Shown here: one piece after another, positions 18,989 to 29,214 of the stretch
How positions within the stretch are numbered: position 1 is the stretch's first letter
Layout of the letters: each line of letters begins with the position of its first letter
Source: an uncultured Clostridia bacterium
GTDB lineage: Bacteria > Bacillota_I > Bacilli_A > RF39 > UBA660
Length of the DNA stretch: 56,765 nt
Direction: 5' to 3'
Assembly: GCA_947304495.1 (NCBI GenBank)
Contig: CAMZBG010000001.1
Span: forward strand, 1-56,765
Position numbers and translations under genes: made by a program
The notes under the pieces: generated by a model
Told to the model about the DNA's origin: nothing
Seen by the model: the letters and a program-made list of their open reading frames with translations, nothing else
Databases searched by the model: none

Positions 18989-20425
18989 ATGAAAAGGAGA
19001 AAATATGATATAAGGAATAAGAGAAATTTTGTGATAATTTCAATTTTAGCGATTTTAGTTATTGTTATTTTCTCCTTATTCATATACAGATATAAGCATG
19101 CTTCAAGAATAGAGTATGAGATACCAACTGGTAGTATAATTCATGATGATAGTAAGAATTATATTAGTGTTGAAGAAGATGCAATTCTAAAAGTAAGATG
19201 GAATGGTAACTATTATTTAATTTATCAAGATAATAAAATCAATTTAGGAAAGAAAGTTATCGTTTATAATACGGTTACTGGCAGTTTGAAATTATATGGT
19301 AAATTTTATGAAATTGATGATAAAGGTAAGATAATAGTTAATAATGATGAGACTGTTCTATCCAATACAACAAATACTAAGTTTTATAAATTGGATGATA
19401 GAAAGTATTTACTTGTAGATAAACAGATTGTCAGTGATGACAGAAGTATCGAAGCTAATAATTATTTATTGGTTGAACTCGATAAAATGGGTAATGCAAA
19501 ACTATCTAATAATAAATTAAATTTAAAGACAATAAATCCGGCTACCTTAGTTACTTCAGAGTATACTTTTGATATCAATAACGAAGTTTTAAAATATGGC
19601 AGTTTATCTGTTGATTTGAAGAAAATTATTGGTAGTACTAATGAATATAAGGAAAAAGAAGAAGATAAAGAAAAAGATGTAGATAATACTCAGAATGCAA
19701 ATAATAATACTACGTGGAATTCAAATGCTGGGGCTGGAAATGTTGTCAATAATAATGATACTGGTAATGTTAGTGATATTGGCGAAATAAAGGATAAAAA
19801 CAAGATGACAGCTATTGTTAGAATACAGGAAGGACTTTCACAAATAGATGTCGATTATGTCGTATATGATCCATATAATGAATATAATTCTGTTTATGCG
19901 GAAGTTATCAAACCTGGTAAAGTAGATGTTGTATATTTATCTAAAACCGATACCCATGTGGTATTTAATGGACTTGCTGCCAATACCGAATATAAAATTA
20001 ATTTTGTTTATACAACAAGCGATAGTGCGACTGGTAAAACAATTCTTAATACTTTTGAAAGTGTTACATTGAAGACAAAGATGCCTACTTATAGTATTCT
20101 TCCGTATAGAGTATCTAATGTAAGTAATACGCTTAGCTATCGAGTAAATCTTCAAGAAGGATATGCCGTAACAAAAGTAAATGTAAGTTTGTCATTTAAG
20201 TATGATGAAATTGATCCTGAAACAAGAGAAGTTAATTCAAGAGATGTTAAATTATATAGTCATGTAGATGTTCCTAGTGGAAGTAAATCAGTAATCGGAT
20301 CTTTCGATATATCTGAATATAATATTGATAAGGGAACACTTATGACATTAAATATCGATAGTGTCGATGTGGCATCAGGTAATTTAAAAATTAATAGTGA
20401 CTATCCTTTTGTAATGGGGAGGTAA
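18989..20425 (+). CDS. Short paralogue of the giant surface protein (478 residues)
   Basis: A single-pass membrane protein with a basic start, a membrane helix at about residues 15-33 and a large outside part. The layout mirrors the first 510 residues or so of the preceding giant protein: a beta-rich membrane-proximal domain (about 40-215), a charged and then Asn/Gly-rich linker (about 220-265), one FN3-like module (FNGLAANTEYKINFVYTT near 324) and a following beta domain. Similar landmarks appear in the same order in both proteins, for example DDRKYLLVDKQI here and NDDKYIVAGDLE there. It looks like a shorter duplicate rather than a fragment, with its own ribosome site (GGAGG near 18976). Confidence 0.85.
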   Translation: MKRRKYDIRNKRNFVIISILAILVIVIFSLFIYRYKHASRIEYEIPTGSIIHDDSKNYISVEEDAILKVRWNGNYYLIYQDNKINLGKKVIVYNTVTGSLKLYGKFYEIDDKGKIIVNNDETVLSNTTNTKFYKLDDRKYLLVDKQIVSDDRSIEANNYLLVELDKMGNAKLSNNKLNLKTINPATLVTSEYTFDINNEVLKYGSLSVDLKKIIGSTNEYKEKEEDKEKDVDNTQNANNNTTWNSNAGAGNVVNNNDTGNVSDIGEIKDKNKMTAIVRIQEGLSQIDVDYVVYDPYNEYNSVYAEVIKPGKVDVVYLSKTDTHVVFNGLAANTEYKINFVYTTSDSATGKTILNTFESVTLKTKMPTYSILPYRVSNVSNTLSYRVNLQEGYAVTKVNVSLSFKYDEIDPETREVNSRDVKLYSHVDVPSGSKSVIGSFDISEYNIDKGTLMTLNIDSVDVASGNLKINSDYPFVMGR

Positions 20426-20431
20426 TATAGT

Positions 20432-21154
20432 GTGAGTAATGTAATTGATTTTTTGAAAAAGAAATATAAAATCTTGATTCCAGTTATGGTGGTTTTAGTA
20501 TTACTTATTGCGGTATATTTCCTATATCGTGAATATCGATATGATACTTATCGTAACAAAAAAGAAGTAGAAGTTGTTCAATATTTTGGTGGTATAAAAA
20601 CAGAGTATACAGCGGTAGTTACATATAATTTAAAAAATGTAATTATCGATGTATATGGATTGGATAGAAATGTTGAGTACGATTCAACGCCAATATATTA
20701 TAAGGAAGAAGATAAGGTAATATTTCCAAATATGATGGGAATAGTATTTCCACTTGATGATGTTAGTCAATTCAAGTTGTATAAATATGCTTTATATGAA
20801 AATAAAGATGGTACTCATGAAATAACTAATGGAAACGTTACTAAAAGTTATAATCATTTCTTCTTATATGATGGTGATGGATTATATTTCTTTCCTGAAG
20901 AAGTTACTATTAAAATAGATGGAAAAGATTATACAAAATTGGGGGCTGGTTCATACATATCTTTATATGGTGGATATACAGCAACATATTATGATAAAGC
21001 AAACGATGAAGTTAAAAGGTTGGAGATTGAGGGAAAAACATTGACAGCTGTTTCTGACAAAATGGAAATTAATTTGAATTTAGGATATTGTGTGCTATTT
21101 GGAAAGAAAGTTTTATTAGCAAATCCATACGATTTAAATAGTATTACTAATTGA
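20432..21154 (+). CDS. Minimal paralogue: membrane helix plus membrane-proximal domain (240 residues)
   Basis: The start is GTG at 20432, well placed after GGGGAGG (20416-20422). A basic amino end, a membrane helix (about residues 14-32) and an outside domain of about 200 residues form the whole protein. The domain has the same run of beta-type segments as the membrane-proximal domain of the two preceding proteins (for example GSYISLYGGYTATYYD here and GDYFEIVYSEEGIVNI in the giant protein), but there is no FN3-like module. The three proteins thus form a graded family. It ends just before a second promoter. The relationship was judged by eye and is weaker than that between the first two. Confidence 0.75.
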   Translation: MSNVIDFLKKKYKILIPVMVVLVLLIAVYFLYREYRYDTYRNKKEVEVVQYFGGIKTEYTAVVTYNLKNVIIDVYGLDRNVEYDSTPIYYKEEDKVIFPNMMGIVFPLDDVSQFKLYKYALYENKDGTHEITNGNVTKSYNHFFLYDGDGLYFFPEEVTIKIDGKDYTKLGAGSYISLYGGYTATYYDKANDEVKRLEIEGKTLTAVSDKMEINLNLGYCVLFGKKVLLANPYDLNSITN

Positions 21155-21180
21155 CAGAAATTGACGTTCAATGATATAAT
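21151..21180 (+). promoter_or_regulatory. Internal promoter for the motor subunits
   Basis: TTGACA (21151-21156), 18-base spacer, TATAAT (21175-21180). It overlaps the stop codon of the 240-residue gene and lies 37 bases upstream of the c-like subunit gene. It would let the cell make motor subunits in excess over the surface proteins. Confidence 0.85.
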
Positions 21181-21205
21181 AAATTTTAGAATAGAGAAAC
21201 TATAA

Positions 21206-21466
<261 letters not shown>

Positions 21467-21467
21467 G

Positions 21468-22235
21468 ATGATTGTAATATTTATAATTGTTTGTTTGATT
21501 ATTGCTTTTCTTGTATTCTTAATGTTCCTTATACTTAAAAAAACTGTTGGAATTGTCAATGCTCAAACAAAATCATATTTTGTAAACAAATTACAGGGCT
21601 ACGATGATTTAATACAGGATAAGGAAGCTAGACTTCAAGAAATTGATGAAGCCATTAAGGATAGAGAAAAGGGATTAAAAGAACAAGAAACACAAGTAGA
21701 TAGAAGCAATGGGTATGCATTTGATGAAAATGTATTGGATTTACTTAATTCAACGAAGTATCAAGATCAGAATATCTTTGAGTTGAATAAGAAAATAGAT
21801 GAAAATTTTGTAGTTAATTATGAAGAATTAATTAAAGACTTTTTAACGCTATGTGATGATGCAAGCGATTATGAATTTTGTGTTAATTTAAGGGGTAAGT
21901 TTAATAGTGATACAATCTATAAGCTAGAAAGTATGTTGCCAGAAGTCGCTGATAAAGAGATTAAAAACATGCTTAACAATAAAGAATGTAAGGTATATGA
22001 TACATTTAAGTTAGTAACTAGTGAAATTAATGTATCTAACTTTATCGATTATTTAGATCAATTGGTTATTTTAAATGATCCTAAAGTTAAAATATTGGTT
22101 GGTAATAAGAGTGAAAATTATGATCATCTAAGTGAATATATTGAAACAGTATTCAACGATAAGATATACAGAGGTATTAAAATTATATATAAAAATAAGG
22201 TATATGATTTTAGTCTAAGTGAAAGGAATGTATAG
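21468..22235 (+). CDS. Peripheral-stalk-like protein, b-type helix fused to delta-type domain
   Basis: A 255-residue protein. A membrane helix at residues 2-24 leads into a charged coiled coil (about 45-78), as in F-type subunit b. The remainder looks like subunit delta: a helical region, then a carboxy-terminal section with KVKILVGNKSENYDHLSEYIE and finally YRGIKIIYKNKVYDFSLSERN, which resembles the family ending in which GG-x-x-x-x-x-GD-x-x-x-D-x-S is conserved. Its place between the c-like and alpha-like genes matches b and delta in standard atp operons. It would fix the alpha/beta head to the membrane. Only one base separates it from the c gene. The ribosome site is not obvious, so translation is probably coupled. 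Fold assignment is by pattern and position. Confidence 0.7.
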   Translation: MIVIFIIVCLIIAFLVFLMFLILKKTVGIVNAQTKSYFVNKLQGYDDLIQDKEARLQEIDEAIKDREKGLKEQETQVDRSNGYAFDENVLDLLNSTKYQDQNIFELNKKIDENFVVNYEELIKDFLTLCDDASDYEFCVNLRGKFNSDTIYKLESMLPEVADKEIKNMLNNKECKVYDTFKLVTSEINVSNFIDYLDQLVILNDPKVKILVGNKSENYDHLSEYIETVFNDKIYRGIKIIYKNKVYDFSLSERNV

Positions 22236-22237
22236 AT

Positions 22238-23563
22238 ATGGATGACATTTGGACTAGCAATTTAAATGAAACAATCGATAGTATTAAAAACAATGATAAC
22301 GTTTATACAGCTGGTAAGGTTTTACGTGTAAATGATTATAATATTGAAGTTACTGGACTAGATGATGTTTCATTTTATGAAGAAGTTAATGTTGCGGATA
22401 AAGCGTCTGGGTATGTATTTGGAATATATCCGGATAGAGTTATTGTGGCTTTAGTTAAGATTAATGGAGAAATTAAACCAGGTGATATGGTATTTGGTTT
22501 AAAGAAAGAATTTAAGTGTTTATTTAGTTTGGATTCAATTGGTAAAGTAATTGATGTTTTTGGCAATGATTTAATAGCTGGGAAAAAATTTGATAATTTA
22601 ATCGAACTTAGCGTTGAAAATAAGCCCTTACCACTTATGGATAGAGGTAGTGTTAAACGTGAAATGTTAACTGGTATTACTGGTATCGATTTAGTTTATC
22701 CAATTGGTAAGGGACAAAGACAATTAATTATCGGTGATAAAAAAACTGGTAAAACACAAATTTGTTTGGATACTATTGTCAATCAAAAGAATAAAAATGT
22801 TTTATGTATATATGTAGCTATTGGTAAAACTAAGAAGGAAGTAAAGGATATTTATTACGAACTTACTAAAAGGGGTGCAGCATCTTATACGATTGTAATT
22901 GCATCATTTCACGATGAACTTCCTACAAGGACTTATTTAACTCCATATGTGGCATTATCAATAGCAGAATCTTTCATGTTACAGACATATGATGTACTTG
23001 TATGCTTAGATGATTTAAAGAAACATGCAGATATATATCGACAGATAAGCTTAGCTAGTAAAAAAACACCAGGACGTGATGCTTATCCATCTGATATTTT
23101 CTATACACATAGTAGATTGCTTGAAAAAGGTTGTCAGCATAAAAATGGTGGATCAATAACGATTTTACCAATTGTTGAGACAAAAGCTGGGGATATAACA
23201 GATTATATATCTACAAATATAATATCTATTTGTGATGGACAGATAGTGCTTTCTGAAAAGAATTTTGCAAAGGGTGAAAAACCGGCTATCGATTATGGTT
23301 TATCAGTAAGTCGTCTTGGTGGTAATGTCCAAGATGATGCAATGAAAAAACTTGGTAGTAAGGTTAGAATAGATTTACTTTCTTATTTGGATGTACGACA
23401 AATATATGAACTTGCCAATACAGATGAAATGAGCGAGGAATTAAGAAATAGACTTAGTGAAGGTAAAATGATGATTGATAAATTGAAGCAATATAAATTT
23501 TCACCAAAAACAAAGAAAGAAATGATAGATAGTTTTGAATTTTTAACAAATCAAAATAAATAG
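22238..23563 (+). CDS. F1 ATPase alpha-like subunit
   Basis: A 441-residue nucleotide-binding subunit, about 60-70 shorter than standard AtpA, with the loss in both the beta-barrel start and the helical end. Landmarks are Walker A GDKKTGKT (166-173), DDLKKHADIYRQISL (258-272), PGRDAYPSDIFYTHSRLLEK, the SICDGQIVLSEKNF region and GLSVSRLGG with the arginine finger R359. The absence of a catalytic glutamate after Walker A is as expected for the regulatory alpha type. The finger is retained, so the beta sites should hydrolyse ATP. It lies in the middle of the operon between b/delta-like and beta. Sequence divergence is much greater than in housekeeping atpA, which suggests this is a specialised copy; a normal ATP synthase, if any, is elsewhere. 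Confidence 0.95.
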   Translation: MDDIWTSNLNETIDSIKNNDNVYTAGKVLRVNDYNIEVTGLDDVSFYEEVNVADKASGYVFGIYPDRVIVALVKINGEIKPGDMVFGLKKEFKCLFSLDSIGKVIDVFGNDLIAGKKFDNLIELSVENKPLPLMDRGSVKREMLTGITGIDLVYPIGKGQRQLIIGDKKTGKTQICLDTIVNQKNKNVLCIYVAIGKTKKEVKDIYYELTKRGAASYTIVIASFHDELPTRTYLTPYVALSIAESFMLQTYDVLVCLDDLKKHADIYRQISLASKKTPGRDAYPSDIFYTHSRLLEKGCQHKNGGSITILPIVETKAGDITDYISTNIISICDGQIVLSEKNFAKGEKPAIDYGLSVSRLGGNVQDDAMKKLGSKVRIDLLSYLDVRQIYELANTDEMSEELRNRLSEGKMMIDKLKQYKFSPKTKKEMIDSFEFLTNQNK

Positions 23564-23575
23564 AAAGGGTAATGA

Positions 23576-25181
<1,606 letters not shown>

Positions 25182-25182
25182 T

Positions 25183-25722
25183 ATGAATAAAGATATTGAT
25201 ATACTTGGAAATATTGTTAATTTTTTTGTAGTATCGCTAGTATTTTTATTAGTATTATGGATTACTTTTAAGATAACACTTAAAAATTATGATGTTAAAA
25301 CTAGTAAGATAAAGTTTTATGGATTATTTTTAGGAATGGATAATGGATCTATATTAGCTTTTAGTATGATTACATTAAATTATATCTTTTTGATATGGTG
25401 TACAGCTACTTTTACGGGACTTAATATATATTATATATTTATTACAGTATTCTTTATGTTAACTGCTGATGTAGCGATAAAAGATTTTAAAAGAATACCA
25501 ATTGATTTGATATATACGATGATCAATATGTTATGTATATTTGTTACAAGTATGTTATATAAGTATTTAACTACGACATACACGACGATATACTTATTAA
25601 TAGTATTAGGTCTTGTTACCGTATTTGTCTTTTTATACTTTACGTATATGACATTTAAATTATTAAATAATATAGTATTAAAGGAAAAGAATTTACAGAA
25701 AAAAGATTATAAGAAAATATAG
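25183..25722 (+). CDS. Five-helix membrane protein of the motor operon
   Basis: A 179-residue integral membrane protein with predicted helices at about residues 8-30, 57-76, 80-97, 107-126 and 134-158 and a basic carboxy end. I do not recognise a family. Its place and size make it the only candidate in the operon for a stator partner of the c-like ring, but it lacks the hallmark of subunit a: the sole arginine is R104, in a loop, and no membrane helix holds an arginine. That fits a ring without carboxylates. It could anchor the stalk or link the motor to the surface proteins. It is translated from an ATG after AGAGGG and followed by the gamma gene. Confidence 0.75.
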   Translation: MNKDIDILGNIVNFFVVSLVFLLVLWITFKITLKNYDVKTSKIKFYGLFLGMDNGSILAFSMITLNYIFLIWCTATFTGLNIYYIFITVFFMLTADVAIKDFKRIPIDLIYTMINMLCIFVTSMLYKYLTTTYTTIYLLIVLGLVTVFVFLYFTYMTFKLLNNIVLKEKNLQKKDYKKI

Positions 25723-25741
25723 AATATAAAGGAGGAGAATC

Positions 25742-26506
25742 ATGAAGATAAAGAACGTTGTTAAAGTTATGAACTTTCAGTCACTGCTTAGAATGGATAA
25801 AGCTTTGAAACAAGCTGAAAAATATCATGATGTTGGTAAAGAAATAACAGCTATTCTTGGAAGAATTATGTATAACAAGAATTTGGTTCTCGATAAGAAG
25901 ATTCTTACTCCAGATTCCACAAAGCCAAAATTAAATATTTATATAGCAAACGATTATGGATTTTGTGGTAATTTCAATGCCGAAATTAGTAGGCAAATTA
26001 GAAAAGATAAAGATTGTTATAAAATTATTATCGGTAAGAAGATAATATATAACGATGATAAAACATTATTAAAAATTGAAAAAGAAGATTTCCTTAAAAG
26101 ATTTATTGAAATCGAAAAATGTATTGAAGAAGCAATTGATAGTATGAATTATAGTTCTGTCAATGTTTATTATAATCACTATCACTCATTAACATCTTTT
26201 GAATTTATGAAAATTCAATTATTTCCAGTAGAGTTTAGTGGTGAATATTACGAAGGAGAGGACTTTGTAATAGAAAGTGATATTAATAAGATTATCGGTA
26301 GTTTGATGACTTTCTATATATGTTATGAACTTAGAATGTGTGAGAGTATTTCTTATGCAGCAGAAAATGTTCTTAGAAGTCAGATAACTTCATCGGCATT
26401 AGATAAGATTAAGGTAAGAGAAGAAGAAATTAGAAATGAAGAAATAAAACGAAGAAAGGAAATAAGTATTCTTAAGAGTGTTGAAAACTTTAAGAAGATT
26501 ATGTAA
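25742..26506 (+). CDS. F1 ATPase gamma-like central-stalk subunit
   Basis: A 254-residue protein. The amino end (KIKNVVKVMNFQSLLRMDKALKQ) is a long helix of the type that enters the alpha3-beta3 head. ANDYGFCGNFN (69-79) corresponds to the conserved SDKGLCGSFN strand of AtpG. The carboxy end is a second long, highly charged helix (about 205-252, CESISYAAENVLRSQITSSALDKI and onwards), the partner in the coiled-coil shaft. The middle Rossmann-like part is shorter than usual, about 30 residues below typical AtpG. The gene is displaced to after epsilon and the membrane protein. The ribosome site GGAGGAG is among the strongest of the operon. Confidence 0.9.
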   Translation: MKIKNVVKVMNFQSLLRMDKALKQAEKYHDVGKEITAILGRIMYNKNLVLDKKILTPDSTKPKLNIYIANDYGFCGNFNAEISRQIRKDKDCYKIIIGKKIIYNDDKTLLKIEKEDFLKRFIEIEKCIEEAIDSMNYSSVNVYYNHYHSLTSFEFMKIQLFPVEFSGEYYEGEDFVIESDINKIIGSLMTFYICYELRMCESISYAAENVLRSQITSSALDKIKVREEEIRNEEIKRRKEISILKSVENFKKIM

Positions 26507-26521
26507 TTTTGGAGGGATAAA

Positions 26522-28342
26522 ATGATAAAACAAGGGAAAGTTAACGATAGCATATTAGAGAAAAAGTTTAAAATACTTAGAACTAGTATAATGTTAGGTA
26601 ACATTACTAATCGTGAAGAGGTAATGGAAAACTATAGAGAAACAGCAAAAGATGTAGATAGATTAAGAAGAGAAGTTTATGAAGAATTACTTGCTGGTAA
26701 AATGTATACGACAAAGACACTTGAGGAAGAACGCGATAGATTAAAAGACTTAATAGCTTTTACCGAAAATAGAGTTGATGAGAGAAATGCTTTTATCGAT
26801 GATTATATCAAAATTACAAATAGTTTCTTAGATGACTTACCAAAAGTATCAAATGAAGATGAACTTGTTTCTTATAAAATTAGATTAGATAATATAGATG
26901 AATACTTGAGAAATTGTGATGAAATAAATGAATTAAATGCTAAATTAAAAGAAAAAAGAAAAGAATTAGAAGAGAAGTATGAAAATAAGGCTAGTAGTGA
27001 AATAATCAACAATAAGTTGGAAGACGAACTTATTGATGAATTTAACAAGATAATGCTTAAAGATGAATATTATGCTGGCTTAAATTATACGGATATTGAT
27101 AATGAATTGCTTAAAATTGATAGTCACTTAGAAGATAAGAAAGAAGTTATGAATACTTTTATATCTTCATATGAAGCACTTAAAAATGCTGGTATAAGTG
27201 GAGCTGAAAGAGAAGAATATCTATCTTATGTTTCTGATAGTAAAAAGGATTATTATAGTGAATTAGAAAAGAAATATATGCTTAATATATATAAGATTGT
27301 TTTGGATAAAGAAACTGATTATGATTTGCTTTATCAGAAGAGGGAACATCTTAATAATGTATTAAATGATAGATTAAACAATAGACGTGAATTAGATATT
27401 ACAAGTAGAGATGAGTTAGAATACTTTGAAAGTATTTGTGAAGAACAATTTAGTATAATTAAATCACAAAAGATTAATATGGAAAATATTGATAGGTTAA
27501 TAGCTCAAATTGCTGAATATGAAAGTAGATTAGAGGAATTAGATTTAGCTAATAACAGAGATGAAATAGCTGACATTTTACGTGAATATTCGGTAAGCAA
27601 ACCTGATGTTTACAAGACAGAGTTGCCTAATCAAGAAGAAGTTCGAGAAGAAGTAATAAAGAAAGAAATTGAAAACAGCGGTGGTCCTAAACCAAGCAAT
27701 ATGGTTGTTAAAGTTAGTGAACCTGTTAAAATAGATGTTAAGAATGCCAAAGATACTGCAAAACTTGTTATGAAGAAAGTAGTTATTGTCTTAGAACCTA
27801 AGAGATTTAATACTAAAAGGGATAAGCTAAAGGAAGCTGAAAGTGAATTAGCTATCGAAAAAGCTCTAGAAAGTATGAATGATCTTGAAGATGAGACTAA
27901 GAGTGATGATACATTTGTAACATTGGATCTTAATAGTGATACGGATGATAAAAGTGACGATGTATTTGTTAGCACTTCAGATAATAATATAGATGTTTCA
28001 CTAAATGCGGATGATAAAAATGATGAGTTTATATCTATTCCTACGGAGATTTTTGTCGAAGAAGCTGATACTTCAAGAGAAAAACCACTTGATTTATTCA
28101 GTCAAACTGATCCGTTCTTAGATGATAATCAATTTGAAATAAGTGATAATGTATTAAGAGAAGATAGTGTTGCTGGTATGCCTAAGACATTCAATATAGG
28201 AACAGTTAAACCTACGAGTATGTTATCGCAAATAGAAGAAAAAGTAGAAGAAAACGATGATATAATATTACCTACTATGGGTCTAACTGGTAGTGAAAAG
28301 GTAGATGTACCAATCGTTTCTGAAAATTATTTAAATGAATAA
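26522..28342 (+). CDS. Large cytoplasmic coiled-coil protein, last gene of the motor operon
   Basis: A 606-residue acidic protein without signal peptide or membrane helix. Residues 1 to about 365 are almost entirely charged helices with coiled-coil character (NELNAKLKEKRKELEEKYEN and similar). A mixed region follows (about 366-445, with KVSEPVKIDVKNAKDTAKLV), and then a low-complexity acidic tail rich in Asp, Ser and Asn (about 450-606). It begins 16 bases after gamma, with GGAGGG upstream, and ends at the operon terminator, so it was retained as part of the set. It may tether, dimerise or regulate the motor from the cytoplasmic side, as accessory proteins do in mycoplasmal F1-like machines. 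No family is recognised and the role is inference. Confidence 0.75.
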   Translation: MIKQGKVNDSILEKKFKILRTSIMLGNITNREEVMENYRETAKDVDRLRREVYEELLAGKMYTTKTLEEERDRLKDLIAFTENRVDERNAFIDDYIKITNSFLDDLPKVSNEDELVSYKIRLDNIDEYLRNCDEINELNAKLKEKRKELEEKYENKASSEIINNKLEDELIDEFNKIMLKDEYYAGLNYTDIDNELLKIDSHLEDKKEVMNTFISSYEALKNAGISGAEREEYLSYVSDSKKDYYSELEKKYMLNIYKIVLDKETDYDLLYQKREHLNNVLNDRLNNRRELDITSRDELEYFESICEEQFSIIKSQKINMENIDRLIAQIAEYESRLEELDLANNRDEIADILREYSVSKPDVYKTELPNQEEVREEVIKKEIENSGGPKPSNMVVKVSEPVKIDVKNAKDTAKLVMKKVVIVLEPKRFNTKRDKLKEAESELAIEKALESMNDLEDETKSDDTFVTLDLNSDTDDKSDDVFVSTSDNNIDVSLNADDKNDEFISIPTEIFVEEADTSREKPLDLFSQTDPFLDDNQFEISDNVLREDSVAGMPKTFNIGTVKPTSMLSQIEEKVEENDDIILPTMGLTGSEKVDVPIVSENYLNE

Positions 28343-28370
28343 AATAGGTATCAAATACCTATTTTTTTTA
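28341..28370 (+). terminator. Terminator of the rotary-ATPase operon
   Basis: Nine-base-pair stem AATAGGTAT/ATACCTATT with loop CAA, then a T-run; it starts at the stop codon of the coiled-coil gene. The next 100 bases before radC show no other structure I recognise. Confidence 0.88.
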
Positions 28371-28476
28371 CTTCTTGTTAATTAATGCTTTATTTTTAAT
28401 AATTTTAGTATTCTTTTGTAGCATAAGAAGTAAAAATAATATTTTTTCTTGAATATTATTTATGAAGGGATAGATT

Positions 28477-29154
28477 ATGATAAAATTTAAAAACTTACCA
28501 GATACAGATAAACCTAGGGAAAGATTATTTAACTATGGAGTAGATAGTTTATCGAACGAAGAACTTATTTCAATAATATTAAAAACTGGAAGCAAGAATG
28601 TTAGTGTTAAAGAAGTTTCTTTATCGCTACTTGAAGAAATAGGTGATGTTGGCAAGCTAAGGGATATTGGTATTTCTTCTTTGACTAAGATATGTGGTAT
28701 TGGAAGAGTGAAGGCAGCTGAATTAAAAGCGGCAATAGAATTAGGAAGAAGAGTTTATATAGGCAGTAATGTAGATCAGATAAAGATTAACAATTCGGTA
28801 TCAGTATATGATTATTTTAAAGACATTATCGGTGATAAGAAGCAAGAATACTTTTATTGTTTGTATTTGGATACCAAAGGTAATTATCTAGATAAGAAAT
28901 GTCTATTCATTGGGACAATTAATAGTTCAGTTATTCACCCTAGAGAAATATTTAAAGAGGCATATTTAGTATCTGCAAGTAGTTTTATATGTATTCATAA
29001 TCACCCTTCTGGTGATGTTTATCCAAGTAAAGAGGATGTCTTAATGACCAAAAAATTATCAGAATTAGGAATTATTCATGGAATTAAGTTAATAGATCAT
29101 ATAATAATAGGTAAAAATACTTATTACAGTTTTAGTGATGAAGGAAAAATATAA
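28477..29154 (+). CDS. radC: RadC-family JAB/MPN domain protein
   Basis: A 225-residue protein. An amino-terminal helix-hairpin-helix region (DIGISSLTKICGIGRVKAAELKAAIELGRR, about residues 63-92) is followed by the JAB/MPN metallo-domain with the zinc signature HNHPSGDVYPSKED (about 175-188), where H, H and D are the metal ligands. Length and order match bacterial RadC. Despite the name, a role in DNA repair is doubtful for the family and the biochemical activity is not established. The ribosome site is GAAGGGAT. It has a short operon of its own between the ATPase terminator and deoD. The upstream promoter is not clear. Confidence 0.92.
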   Translation: MIKFKNLPDTDKPRERLFNYGVDSLSNEELISIILKTGSKNVSVKEVSLSLLEEIGDVGKLRDIGISSLTKICGIGRVKAAELKAAIELGRRVYIGSNVDQIKINNSVSVYDYFKDIIGDKKQEYFYCLYLDTKGNYLDKKCLFIGTINSSVIHPREIFKEAYLVSASSFICIHNHPSGDVYPSKEDVLMTKKLSELGIIHGIKLIDHIIIGKNTYYSFSDEGKI

Positions 29155-29165
29155 CGATATATAAA

Positions 29166-29194
29166 TAGACATAAATCGGAAATTTAGGTATAAT
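29166..29194 (+). promoter_or_regulatory. Promoter of deoD and the M16 pair
   Basis: TAGACA (29166-29171), 17-base spacer, TATAAT (29189-29194), 20 bases upstream of the deoD ATG. Confidence 0.7.
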
Positions 29195-29214
29195 AAATAT
29201 GGAGGTAGATAATT

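Noticed and set aside
25183..25722. Calling the five-helix protein subunit a (AtpB)
   Set aside because: The only arginine is in a loop; none of the helices has the essential arginine, and the gene is not in the usual position before c.
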